Of a stretch of 64,000 bases of DNA, positions 51,201 through 59,306 are shown in pieces. Below the pieces are notes generated by a model. That model had not been told where the DNA came from, did no database searches, and saw nothing but the letters and a program-made list of their open reading frames with translations. The stretch is from Paenibacillus sp. Marseille-Q4541. GTDB taxonomy: Bacteria; Bacillota; Bacilli; Paenibacillales; Paenibacillaceae. Both the position numbers and the translations under genes were made by a program. The stretch spans positions 62,001-126,000 of the forward strand of contig NZ_JAGXCY010000010.1 of assembly GCF_018310695.1 (NCBI RefSeq), read 5' to 3'. Numbering within the stretch: the stretch's first letter is position 1; each line of letters starts with the position of its first letter.

Positions 51201-52814
51201 TTATTCGAATGAAGAATCTTCACGACGACTAGGTCTGCGATCTCCACTATTGTTATTACTGTTGTTACTGCTGCCAGTATTGTTATTGCTGCTGTATGAA
51301 CGTGGTTTACGATCACGATCACGGTCACGGTTATATCCGCCTTCTTTGCGTCCACCGCCGCTATATCCACCTCTGCTATTACTGCTTCCACCGCCACGGT
51401 TGTATCCGCCGCTGCTTCCGCCGCTGCGATTACCACCATAACCGCCAGATGGTTTACGTCCGCTTGAACGAACGTCTGGTTTACGACGTTTAGCACGAAT
51501 TGGATCCTCAGGTGTAAGTTCAACAGCTGCATCTTTTTTGTCGCCTGTCAAAAGTTTAAGCGCTGCGGACAAAAGTTGAACAGAATCATACTGCTCAAGC
51601 ATTTGAATAGCGATGCCTTTGTATTCATTCAGTTCGCCGTCTTGAACAATTTCAAGAAGACGCTCTGCAGTTACACGTTGCTTACCTTCAATTGCCTCTG
51701 CAAGTGTAGGAAGTGGCTTACGTGGAATACGGTGACGTGTAACACGCTCAATGAAATGCAAATGATCGATCTCACGAGGAGTAACGAATGACCAAGCTGC
51801 ACCTTCTTTACCTGCACGGCCTGTACGACCGATACGGTGAACATAGCTCTCAGGATCTTGCGGAAGGTCAAAGTTAACTACATGTGTTACGCCAGAAACG
51901 TCAAGTCCACGAGCAGCAACGTCTGTAGCTACGAGTACATCGATGCTACCGTCACGGAACTTACGCATAACTGCGTCACGTTGATTCTGAGAAAGGTCAC
52001 CATGAAGACCATCTGCAGAGTACCCACGTTTTTGCAAAGCTTCTGCAAGCTCATCAACACGGCGTTTAGTACGACCAAACACGATAGCAAGCTCAGGAGA
52101 TTCCATATCAAGCAAACGACTCAGTGCGTCAAATTTTTGACGTTCTGGTACTTCGATATACGATTGATCGATAAGAGGTGCGCTGACTTGTTTAGGAATA
52201 ACCGATACATGCTCTGGATTCTTCAAGAATTGTTGAGCAAGCTTTTGAATGTTAGGAGGCATTGTAGCCGAGAACAACATCGTTTGACGATCGTCTGGAA
52301 CTTGTTTCAGGATAGATTGAATATCCTCCATGAAACCCATGTCGAGCATTTCATCTGCTTCGTCAAGAACGACAGTTTGCACGTCTTCAAGCTTGATTGT
52401 TTTACGGTTGATATGGTCAAGCAAACGACCTGGTGTACCGATAATAACTTGTGGTTTCTTTTTTAGAGCGCGAATTTGGCGAACAATATCTTGACCGCCG
52501 TAGATTGGAAGAGTGCGGATTCCTTTAAAACGGGAAAGTTTCTCGATTTCTTCTGCTACTTGGATAGCAAGCTCACGTGTTGGAGCCATGATCAGTGCGC
52601 GAATTTTTTCATCTGTTTTGGAGATTTTGCTGATCAACGGAATACCGAATGCAGCTGTTTTACCCGTACCTGTCTGTGCTTGTCCGATCAAATCGCTACC
52701 GCCTAATGCGAGTGGGATTGATTTGGATTGTATTGGTGTTGCCTCTTCGAATCCTAGTTCTGTAATAGCTTGTAGAACCTTAGGTTCCAAATTAAATTCT
52801 GAGAAAGTTGTCAA
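51201..52814 (-). CDS. cshA: DEAD-box RNA helicase CshA
   Basis: 537 aa. The Q motif ([16 protein letters not shown]), Walker [19 protein letters not shown] box [13 protein letters not shown], and motif [12 protein letters not shown] are all present. A C-terminal tail of about 90 residues is rich in Gly, Arg, Asn and Ser ([20 protein letters not shown], then a [15 protein letters not shown] run) and would bind RNA or drive condensation. It unwinds RNA in decay and ribosome assembly. TTG at 52814 has AAGGAG 11 nt upstream. The 5' leader is unusually long (about 245 nt). Confidence 0.94.
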   Translation of the reverse strand: MTTFSEFNLEPKVLQAITELGFEEATPIQSKSIPLALGGSDLIGQAQTGTGKTAAFGIPLISKISKTDEKIRALIMAPTRELAIQVAEEIEKLSRFKGIRTLPIYGGQDIVRQIRALKKKPQVIIGTPGRLLDHINRKTIKLEDVQTVVLDEADEMLDMGFMEDIQSILKQVPDDRQTMLFSATMPPNIQKLAQQFLKNPEHVSVIPKQVSAPLIDQSYIEVPERQKFDALSRLLDMESPELAIVFGRTKRRVDELAEALQKRGYSADGLHGDLSQNQRDAVMRKFRDGSIDVLVATDVAARGLDVSGVTHVVNFDLPQDPESYVHRIGRTGRAGKEGAAWSFVTPREIDHLHFIERVTRHRIPRKPLPTLAEAIEGKQRVTAERLLEIVQDGELNEYKGIAIQMLEQYDSVQLLSAALKLLTGDKKDAAVELTPEDPIRAKRRKPDVRSSGRKPSGGYGGNRSGGSSGGYNRGGGSSNSRGGYSGGGRKEGGYNRDRDRDRKPRSYSSNNNTGSSNNSNNNSGDRRPSRREDSSFE

Positions 52815-53136
52815 ATTTTTTCAAACTCCTTCTTATATGGTGGACATGTGGACAAATCCACTTCGTTATCTGTATTCTTAAGTAGCGTTACATTTATTGG
52901 CTGTTTCATCCTGCAACAGTTTCACTGCACGATTTCACATTTTTCAATATAAAGAGAATACTTTCTCTCTCCAATCGTCTAAACTACATATGATGTTTAA
53001 TTGAAACTTGCTGAAAACAAAACATGCTTTTCCGAAAAAAGCGACCTACTCAAGAACATCCAATCACTATTATATCACAAAACAATTTACAATTACCAGC
53101 TAGCATTATACTATGAATCATTATCGAGGTGAAAAT
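52815..53136. promoter_or_regulatory. Long cshA leader and divergent cshA/yitT promoter region
   Basis: On the minus strand an extended -10 (TG at 53076-53077, TATAAT at 53069-53074) would start the cshA transcript near 53062, leaving ~245 nt before the TTG start. Short hairpins (GTGGA/TCCAC near 52850; CTGTT/AACAG further up) occur in the leader. Nothing else was seen. Confidence 0.5.
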
Positions 53137-53958
53137 GTGCTTAAATTACTTACAAAATCCGCACTAGTAATTATTGGCGGAGCCATCATTGCAGCAGGTT
53201 TTAACCTGTTTTTAATCCCTCACGAGCTGTTAAGTGGGGGCATTTCTGGTGTATCCATGCTGATAGGATATTTTACCAGTTTGAATTTCAATTTCATGTA
53301 CTTTGCTTTTAACATTCCGCTTCTTATCGCCGGTTGGTTCCTGCTCGGAAGAAGATTTATCAGCTTTAGTATCGTGAATGTTATTGCGACGACCTGGTTG
53401 CTAAATCTCGTTCCAGTAACCCCCGTTGTAGAAGATCCCCTCTTATCCTCTGTGTTCGGAGGAGTTCTCATTGGAGGCGGGACGGGTCTTGCATTCAGGG
53501 CAGGAGGATCTTCAGGTGGTCTGGATATCGTTGCTTCCATTATTACAAAATTCCGTGATTTTCCTGTTGGTACCGTTATGGCGTTTATGAACGGGATTAT
53601 CATTATGCTAGCTGGGTATTTGTTTGATGATTGGAATATTGCGTTAATCTCTGTTCTATCCATTTACATTACTGGTAAAGTTGTAGATCTCATTCATATC
53701 GGGCATGTGAAGGTGACCTTATTTATCGTTACCAATGAAGCAGATATCATGCTCAAAGAATTGTTACCAAGACAGCGAGGAGTAACCAAAATCAAAACGC
53801 AAGGTGCCTTCACTGATCATGAGAAAGATATGCTCATGACCGTAACAACCAAATATGAGTTGGATGAAATAAGGCAAATCATTAAGGAGACTGATCCAAA
53901 AGCATTTGTTAACATTGTGGAAACAGTCGGAATTATGGGTTCTTTCAGGAAAAATTAG
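53137..53958 (+). CDS. YitT family membrane protein (DUF161 + DUF2179)
   Basis: 273 aa from GTG 53137. Five to six membrane helices form the YitT core (LLSGGISGVSMLIGYFTSL, FRAGGSSGGLDIVASII), followed by the soluble DUF2179 domain (TKIKTQGAFTDHEKDMLMTV). Members are widespread in Firmicutes; the transported or bound molecule is not known. GTG at 53137 has GAGGTGA immediately upstream at a good spacing; an ATG at 53113 has no ribosome binding site. Confidence 0.87.
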   Translation: MLKLLTKSALVIIGGAIIAAGFNLFLIPHELLSGGISGVSMLIGYFTSLNFNFMYFAFNIPLLIAGWFLLGRRFISFSIVNVIATTWLLNLVPVTPVVEDPLLSSVFGGVLIGGGTGLAFRAGGSSGGLDIVASIITKFRDFPVGTVMAFMNGIIIMLAGYLFDDWNIALISVLSIYITGKVVDLIHIGHVKVTLFIVTNEADIMLKELLPRQRGVTKIKTQGAFTDHEKDMLMTVTTKYELDEIRQIIKETDPKAFVNIVETVGIMGSFRKN

Positions 53959-54138
53959 GGTGTTTGTCAAGTGTAATATTTCAAGTCATTGTGGTATACT
54001 ATGAATGCATACCCGCTATAGCAACTGAGTTCTTAGAGCTTATCTTGTCTATCCGTAATTTCACCAAAGCACATGGCTTTTCCGGGCAATGAATGATTCT
54101 TTGCTGAATGATTCTAAGTGAGGAAAGGGTGATTATTT

Positions 54139-54333
54139 GTGGAAATGGAAAGAGTAAAACTGTCTGAAATCGTCATGAAATGGTTTCCAGAAATGCTCCC
54201 AACTCTAAGACAAAATGAACTCAATTCGTTAATTGTGCTACGGGATGGATTCGGTATTCTGGAACCAGAAGATGCCATGGAAATAATTCAGTACAGCATT
54301 TGTGAACAGCAGGACAATATGTATTTACAATAA
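54139..54333 (+). CDS. Small conserved protein
   Basis: 64 aa, acidic, mostly helical. GTG start with AAGGG about 9 nt upstream. It is followed by a terminator. No family is recognised; its compact sequence (VKLSEIVMKWFPEMLPTLRQ, GILEPEDAMEIIQYSICEQQ) has no motif. Confidence 0.55.
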   Translation: MEMERVKLSEIVMKWFPEMLPTLRQNELNSLIVLRDGFGILEPEDAMEIIQYSICEQQDNMYLQ

Positions 54334-54387
54334 AACCGTTACGCAGCCGTTATACCGGATTTTTTTTCGGAAATAGCGGTTTTTTTA
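54332..54387 (+). terminator. Terminator after the 64-aa gene
   Basis: AAACCG and CGGTTT outer pairing with a CCGGA/TTCGG inner stem, then seven T residues (54381-54387). Confidence 0.7.
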
Positions 54388-54511
54388 TTATGTTTTAACC
54401 CATTGTTTTCTTTTACAAGAAATTACGCTGTTCAAACAAGGAAGCTTCCATTAGAATATTTCTTTGTGTGCAAAACACGAATTTATTAGCAAAAGATGGA
54501 GAATATCAGAC

Positions 54512-55870
54512 ATGAATCAAACTTTTACTACACCGCAAAAATGGAAGCAATTCCTAATCATCTTGCTTCCTATACTCGTCACGCAAATATCTTTATCTGC
54601 AATCACTTTCTTTGACACCAACATGTCAGGACATTTCAGTCCCAAGGATTTAGCAGGAGTAGCCATCGGAACAAGCCTTTGGATTCCCATTCAAACAGGA
54701 CTTAGTGGTATCCTCATGGGGATCACTCCTATTGTGTCTCAGTTAGTAGGTAGTGGCCGCAAAAACGAAGTCCGTTTCAATGTCATGCAGGCCCTTTATT
54801 TTGCCATTGCTATCGCTATTCTCGTTCTCATTGCCGGCAGTTTAGTCATTGGCCCGATTCTAGAATTTATGAGTCTTGAAGAACGTGTTCGAAATGTTGC
54901 TTACGATTTCCTTTGCGCCATTTCTTTTGGAATTATCCCACTCTTCGGATACTCGGTTCTTCGTAACTTTATGGATTCTCTAGGTCAAACGAGGGTAACC
55001 ATGATCATTACTCTCATCTCTTTGCCAATCAATATCTTGCTAAACTACTTGCTTATCTTTGGTAATCTAGGTTTTCCTCGTCTTGGCGGGGTCGGTGCAG
55101 GTATTGCTTCAGCCATCACCTATTGGGTCATTTTTTTGATTTCCATATTCGTTGTTCATCGCATTCAGCCCTTTGCCAAGTATGGAATATTCCAAAAGTT
55201 TCATGGACCTTCTATAAGAAAATGGAGGGAACTGCTGACGATCGGCATCCCTATCGGATTCGCTATATTTTTTGAAACCTCTGTCTTCTCGGCTGTAACG
55301 CTCCTTATGAGCAGATTTGATACAGCAACGATTGCAGCTCATCAAGCAGCTTTGAATTTTGCTTCTACCCTATATATGATCCCTCTCAGCATCAGTATGT
55401 CACTGACTATTCTGGTTGGTTTTGAGGTAGGGGCGAAACGGCTTCAGGATGCGAAGAAGTACAGCAAAATTGGCATAGGTAGTGCCGTTACCTTATCACT
55501 ACTCACCGCTGTGGTTCTTATCGTTTTTGGCCGACAGGTAGCAGGCATTTATTCTACGGATGCCGTTGTCATCGGACTTATTCAGCATTTCCTAGTCTAT
55601 GCTATCTTCTTCCAAATTTCTGATGCTGTGGCTACACCAGTACAAGGTGCACTCCGCGGGTATAAAGATGTTACCCCTGCATTTATTATTACCTTTGTTG
55701 CTTTTTGGATTATCGGACTTCCTGTTGGATTTATAACAGCAACTTACTCAAGCCTTGGGCCGTATGGTTATTGGATCGGTTTAATTATTGGTCTTGGTTT
55801 CGGGGCAATAGCACTGCTATGGCGTCTTCTAAAGATGCAACAAAAATACAATGTAAAACTACAAAACTAA
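54512..55870 (+). CDS. MATE family efflux transporter
   Basis: 452 aa, twelve predicted helices in two homologous halves, with ITFFDTNMSGHFSPKDLAGV at the first half and a related AHQAALNFASTLYMIPLS in the second. MATE pumps export cationic drugs or metabolites using Na+ or H+. ATG at 54512 has GATGGAG 10 nt upstream; the longer reading from 54464 has none. It ends at a bidirectional terminator shared with pfkA. Confidence 0.92.
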   Translation: MNQTFTTPQKWKQFLIILLPILVTQISLSAITFFDTNMSGHFSPKDLAGVAIGTSLWIPIQTGLSGILMGITPIVSQLVGSGRKNEVRFNVMQALYFAIAIAILVLIAGSLVIGPILEFMSLEERVRNVAYDFLCAISFGIIPLFGYSVLRNFMDSLGQTRVTMIITLISLPINILLNYLLIFGNLGFPRLGGVGAGIASAITYWVIFLISIFVVHRIQPFAKYGIFQKFHGPSIRKWRELLTIGIPIGFAIFFETSVFSAVTLLMSRFDTATIAAHQAALNFASTLYMIPLSISMSLTILVGFEVGAKRLQDAKKYSKIGIGSAVTLSLLTAVVLIVFGRQVAGIYSTDAVVIGLIQHFLVYAIFFQISDAVATPVQGALRGYKDVTPAFIITFVAFWIIGLPVGFITATYSSLGPYGYWIGLIIGLGFGAIALLWRLLKMQQKYNVKLQN

Positions 55871-55874
55871 TCAA

Positions 55875-55930
55875 AATAAAAAAGCTGATTCATGTTTACC
55901 GATCGGTATTCACGAAGCAGCTTTTTCTTT
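55875..55930. terminator. Bidirectional terminator between the MATE gene and pfkA
   Basis: AAAAAGCTG pairs with CAGCTTTTT across a loop containing ACCGATCGGT. Confidence 0.75.
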
Positions 55931-55933
55931 TTG

Positions 55934-56905
55934 CTATTGGGAAAGTCGAAGTGCAAGTTCATACAAATCCATATCTATGGATTTTTTTGTATTTACTACA
56001 AGATCAATGTCCGTAAGAGTCAACTGATTGTTAATAATACCGCAAGCTTTATCGGACTCTCCTTCAATCAATTTACGAACTGCAAAGTCGCCTAGACGGC
56101 TAGCCAGATTACGGTCAAAAGGAGTCGGTGTTCCACCGCGCTGAATATGACCCAGAACCGTTACACGTGGCTCATAAGTAGGACAGCGTTCCATGATTTC
56201 TTTAGCTACATCTTCGCCCTTGCCAACACCTTCAGCTACGACGATGATACTATGACGTTTGCCGTGTTCAAAGTTTGATTTCATCCGGTTTGCAACTTCG
56301 TCCATGTCAAACGGAACTTCAGGAACAAGAATCGTTTCTGCACCGGACGCAAGGCCTGCATGAAGTGCGATATCTCCGCAATGACGACCCATAACTTCAA
56401 CGATGGAAGAACGCTCATGGGAAGACATCGTGTCACGAAGTTTATTAATTGCATCAACAACAATACTTGTTGCTGTATCAAAACCGATTGTGTAATCCGT
56501 GAACGAAATATCATTGTCGATCGTACCCGGCAATGCCATTGTTTTGATCCCCAACTTACTCAGTTTGTTAGCTCCTTGGTAAGACCCATCTCCACCAATA
56601 ACGACAAGACCGTCAATACCGCGCTCATTCAAAATATTTGCACCTTTTTGTTGTCCTTCAGCCGTCATAAATTCTTTACAACGTGCAGATTGCAGAACCG
56701 TTCCTCCGCGCTGAATAATATCTCCTACGCTGCGAAGATCCATTTGACGAATATCATTGTTCAAAAGTCCTTGGTAGCCCCGCTGTATACCAAACACTTC
56801 TAAACCGAAATAGAGACCACTACGAACCACGGCACGGACAGCCGCGTTCATTCCTTGAGAGTCTCCTCCACTAGTTAATACTGCTATTTTTTTGACTGCT
56901 GACAT
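55934..56905 (-). CDS. pfkA: ATP-dependent 6-phosphofructokinase
   Basis: 323 aa, typical bacterial PfkA (about 320). Nucleotide and sugar sites: LTSGGDSQGMNAAVR, VIGGDGSYQGA, ALPGTIDNDI with catalytic Asp, TIGFDTAT, VMGRHCGD and RGGTPTPFDR. It phosphorylates fructose 6-phosphate, the committed step of glycolysis. The second residue group is GGDSQGMN where many enzymes have GGDAPGMN or GGDSPGMN. ATG has GAGGAGG upstream. It follows ytpB by 15 nt, so the two are probably cotranscribed. Confidence 0.95.
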   Translation of the reverse strand: MSAVKKIAVLTSGGDSQGMNAAVRAVVRSGLYFGLEVFGIQRGYQGLLNNDIRQMDLRSVGDIIQRGGTVLQSARCKEFMTAEGQQKGANILNERGIDGLVVIGGDGSYQGANKLSKLGIKTMALPGTIDNDISFTDYTIGFDTATSIVVDAINKLRDTMSSHERSSIVEVMGRHCGDIALHAGLASGAETILVPEVPFDMDEVANRMKSNFEHGKRHSIIVVAEGVGKGEDVAKEIMERCPTYEPRVTVLGHIQRGGTPTPFDRNLASRLGDFAVRKLIEGESDKACGIINNQLTLTDIDLVVNTKKSIDMDLYELALRLSQ

Positions 56906-56920
56906 GATGATTTCCTCCTC

Positions 56921-58009
56921 TTATTTCTCATACATATGTTTACGAATCCATTTGGAGTTTGCCAAGAAAAAGCGTCTAGTTAATGGGCTGTTTCTCAGTA
57001 ATCTTTTGGAAACGGAACGAACCTCCTGCTGCTCGCTGACCTTAGGATCAGTCAGATATAGTGCAAGCAGTCCTTCAATAATCATCCGGTGAAAAGAACT
57101 TGCAGGGATATGCGAAACGTCTTCACGTGCTTCATCGACAATATAGGCTATTCGCTCGATCATCTCATTCTCACTTTCGTAATAGTTACAAAAGTTAAGA
57201 TCTCCACCCTGTCTGTCTTCCTCCTGATCGATTAAATAATCAAGCATGATGTGTAGCCCTGTCACATGCGGAAAATAGGATGCATGGATTGCGGAAGCTC
57301 CATCATCATCAAGATGCGGGTCTGTAGCAGCAAGAAACAGCATGAATACTCCTAGTGTGGAACCCGTAGCTGCTGCAAATTCATTCCAATGCAGCAATGG
57401 GGTACGATGCTTATGAAGTTCCCACCAATGGAGTAAAGCTTCTTCACGAAGTTCAGGCTTAATATGCTTGTATACTTGTAAGTCTACATAAAGCCCTGCT
57501 AAATCCTGTACATAAGATTTAACAATGGGATACCCTGGCAACTTCCTTAAGCAGGATTGACAGGTCAACACAAGACTATGCAGATACCCCTCATCTTCTT
57601 GTTCCTTACGAAGCGCATAATAATTTACTAATTCCGCGTCAGGATTAACCGCGTCAAGCATCGATTTATGTAGCAGCCTAAAATCTTCGGCATCCATGGA
57701 AGTGCTTCGATCGCATAAATTATCCAAATAATCACTAATCGTTTGGTACGATACGATGAGCGGAATAAGAATATCCTTCATCGGCAAATTGGCGGCTGCA
57801 TAAATCGAGCCTCCTTCGCAGTGAAACTGTTTGCTTGCAATACTGGCGAGTGCCTGTGTTCTAAGCTCCGGGTCTGGAATCTGTTCTGCTCTCATTTTAA
57901 TCTGACTAAGCTCATGTCTTGCCCCCGGGAAAATATGCCTATACACCCGGTTCATTAGTCCGATGGGCCCCCGTGGAACATTACGATTACTTTGTTTTTG
58001 GTTAATCAA
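56921..58009 (-). CDS. ytpB: Tetraprenyl-beta-curcumene synthase, YtpB-like (DUF2600)
   Basis: 362 aa. The all-helical class IB terpene synthase fold shows the Asp-rich motif SDYLDNLCDRSTSMD and a second HIMLDYLIDQEEDRQGGD. YtpB in Bacillus converts tetraprenyl diphosphate to tetraprenyl-beta-curcumene, the precursor of C35 sesquarterpenes. TTG at 58009 has GGAGG 9 nt upstream, and a perfect promoter lies at 58066-58094. It is 15 nt upstream of pfkA, an odd pairing of isoprenoid and glycolytic genes. Confidence 0.92.
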   Translation of the reverse strand: MINQKQSNRNVPRGPIGLMNRVYRHIFPGARHELSQIKMRAEQIPDPELRTQALASIASKQFHCEGGSIYAAANLPMKDILIPLIVSYQTISDYLDNLCDRSTSMDAEDFRLLHKSMLDAVNPDAELVNYYALRKEQEDEGYLHSLVLTCQSCLRKLPGYPIVKSYVQDLAGLYVDLQVYKHIKPELREEALLHWWELHKHRTPLLHWNEFAAATGSTLGVFMLFLAATDPHLDDDGASAIHASYFPHVTGLHIMLDYLIDQEEDRQGGDLNFCNYYESENEMIERIAYIVDEAREDVSHIPASSFHRMIIEGLLALYLTDPKVSEQQEVRSVSKRLLRNSPLTRRFFLANSKWIRKHMYEK

Positions 58010-58065
58010 ATGACGGTGCCTCCACTTTGTTCTTTACATATTCATACCTGTTCAAACCACTTCCC

Positions 58066-58094
58066 ATTATAATATGACATACCATTTTGTACAA
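58066..58094 (-). promoter_or_regulatory. Promoter of ytpB-pfkA
   Basis: On the minus strand TTGTAC (58089-58094), a 17-nt spacer and TATAAT (58066-58071). Confidence 0.75.
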
Positions 58095-58197
58095 ATAAAC
58101 TAAGTCACGTTACTTATATTTGATCTATCATTTCCACTCTGTCCATTTTTTATCATATATATCAGGTGAACATGTGTGAATATAATCACAGAAAAAC

Positions 58198-58234
58198 CAA
58201 AAAAAGCGCAGTTCCCCTTTCGGGAAAACTGCGC
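58198..58234 (-). terminator. Strong terminator of the cold-shock gene
   Basis: GCGCAGTT/AACTGCGC (58206-58213 with 58227-58234) with a CCC/GGG inner pair, followed by seven U residues on the minus strand. Confidence 0.88.
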
Positions 58235-58291
58235 TCTCATTACACGATTCAACAAACTTGTATAAGAAATCCGATAAGTACGGAAATATTC

Positions 58292-58489
58292 TTACAGTTT
58301 GATTACGTTAGCTGCTTGAGGACCACGGTTACCATCAGTAATTTCGAATTCAACCGCTTGACCTTCTTCTAGAGTTTTGAAGCCGTCTCCTTGAATTGCG
58401 GAGAAGTGAACGAATACATCGTCGCCGCCTTCAACTTGAAGAAAACCATAACCTTTTTCTGCATTAAACCATTTAACTGTACCTTTCAA
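58292..58489 (-). CDS. Cold-shock protein (CspA family)
   Basis: 65 aa, full-length cold-shock domain. RNP1 is [10 protein letters not shown] and RNP2 is [10 protein letters not shown]; both bind single-stranded RNA/DNA. It melts RNA structure in the cold and during growth. TTG at 58489 has AGGAGG 8 nt upstream. The promoter (TTGCAT/TATAAT at 58535-58563) and terminator are both strong. The leader is short and contains the hairpin CGCCAT/ATGGCG (58512-58525). Confidence 0.95.
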   Translation of the reverse strand: MKGTVKWFNAEKGYGFLQVEGGDDVFVHFSAIQGDGFKTLEEGQAVEFEITDGNRGPQAANVIKL

Positions 58490-58534
58490 ATGAACAACCT
58501 CCTAAAAATACCGCCATCTATGGCGAATGTCTAT

Positions 58535-58563
58535 ATTATACTGCATAAGTATTTACAATGCAA
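58535..58563 (-). promoter_or_regulatory. Promoter of the cold-shock gene
   Basis: On the minus strand TTGCAT (58558-58563), a 17-nt spacer and TATAAT (58535-58540). Confidence 0.75.
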
Positions 58564-58652
58564 TTATTGTTTTGATCAAAACCGTAAAATAATTTGCTTC
58601 TGACACCTGGGTAAGGTATCATTTTACCAAAACCGCAAATGGAGAAATGCAT

Positions 58653-58886
58653 ATGATTAAAAAACATCAAATATATAAAAAAGACAAATGGAATATGATG
58701 ACAGTAGAAGTACAAGGCCGCTATCTTGTCCTTCGTGAAATTTCAGATCAATGGGGCGAAGATACTCATACATTTATGAGCAGACCTGCTCTTATGCATT
58801 GGGCTAAGAATCGTTTTCCTAAAGAAGATTATGTAAATAACGAAGAAGAATGGGCTGAAATTATGGCCGCTTTCAAAGAGGTATAA
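58653..58886 (+). CDS. Small conserved protein
   Basis: 77 aa. ATG at 58653 has GGAG 8 nt upstream. Aromatic- and charge-rich (KDKWNMMTVEVQGRYLVLRE, ALMHWAKNRFPKEDY, EEEWAEIMAAFKEV). No domain recognised. The next gene starts 5 nt after its stop, so they are probably cotranscribed. Confidence 0.6.
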   Translation: MIKKHQIYKKDKWNMMTVEVQGRYLVLREISDQWGEDTHTFMSRPALMHWAKNRFPKEDYVNNEEEWAEIMAAFKEV

Positions 58887-58891
58887 AAATT

Positions 58892-59074
58892 ATGGGTGCC
58901 AGCAGCAATATTCTTATCTTTATTGTTTCTGCCTTCCTGCTCGGTGTTGTCCTCATTATGAAAAGGGACTCAGTCCCCCAAAGGCTTCGGAGGCCACTTG
59001 CCATAGCTTCTATTCTAATGATTTCATTCGCGTTCTTCCTTATTATTTACAGCATGTTTACAATGGGTAGCTAA
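58892..59074 (+). CDS. Small two-helix membrane protein
   Basis: 60 aa with two hydrophobic helices (NILIFIVSAFLLGVVLIM and LAIASILMISFAFFLIIYS) joined by a basic loop (KRDSVPQRLRRP). The ATG has AAAGAGGT about 9 nt upstream. It directly follows the 77-aa gene and precedes pepF. Function unknown. Confidence 0.6.
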   Translation: MGASSNILIFIVSAFLLGVVLIMKRDSVPQRLRRPLAIASILMISFAFFLIIYSMFTMGS

Positions 59075-59180
59075 CCGGCTGAACATTAACTGTTTTCTGC
59101 CGGCTACTCCCTTTCAAATATTTCATTGCCAGAACGGTCATACTACGCGTTAGTGCCTTTACATGAAGGAGGAACCGCTA

Positions 59181-59306
59181 GTGAATGCCCGAAAGACATT
59201 ACTCTTTGCGCTTGCAGTCAATCTGCTGTTTACAAACGGCATTGCAAACGCACAAGAAGACCGTTCCGGCCTGTCTTTATTTTATGATCATCAAAGGAGG
59301 ATGAAT
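59181..59306 (+). other. Upstream in-frame pepF start encoding a signal-peptide-like leader
   Basis: A GTG at 59181 has AAGGAGG 8 nt upstream and is in frame with pepF. The 42 added codons read as a classical signal peptide: NARKTLLFALAVNLLFTNG, then IANA/QED, a signal peptidase I site. A second start (ATG 59307, AAAGGAGG 6 nt upstream) follows. The same gene could thus give an exported and a cytoplasmic product. Confidence 0.55.

Noticed and set aside
51230..51470. Short direct repeats resembling a CRISPR or minisatellite
   Set aside because: The repeats are irregular and are explained by the repeated Gly-Gly-Tyr, Arg and Asn/Ser codons of the CshA tail.
51178..51532. Leu/Arg/Pro-rich and Val/Ala-rich reading frames on both strands
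   Set aside because: They are other frames of the Gly/Arg/Asn-repeat tail of CshA, with no ribosome binding sites.
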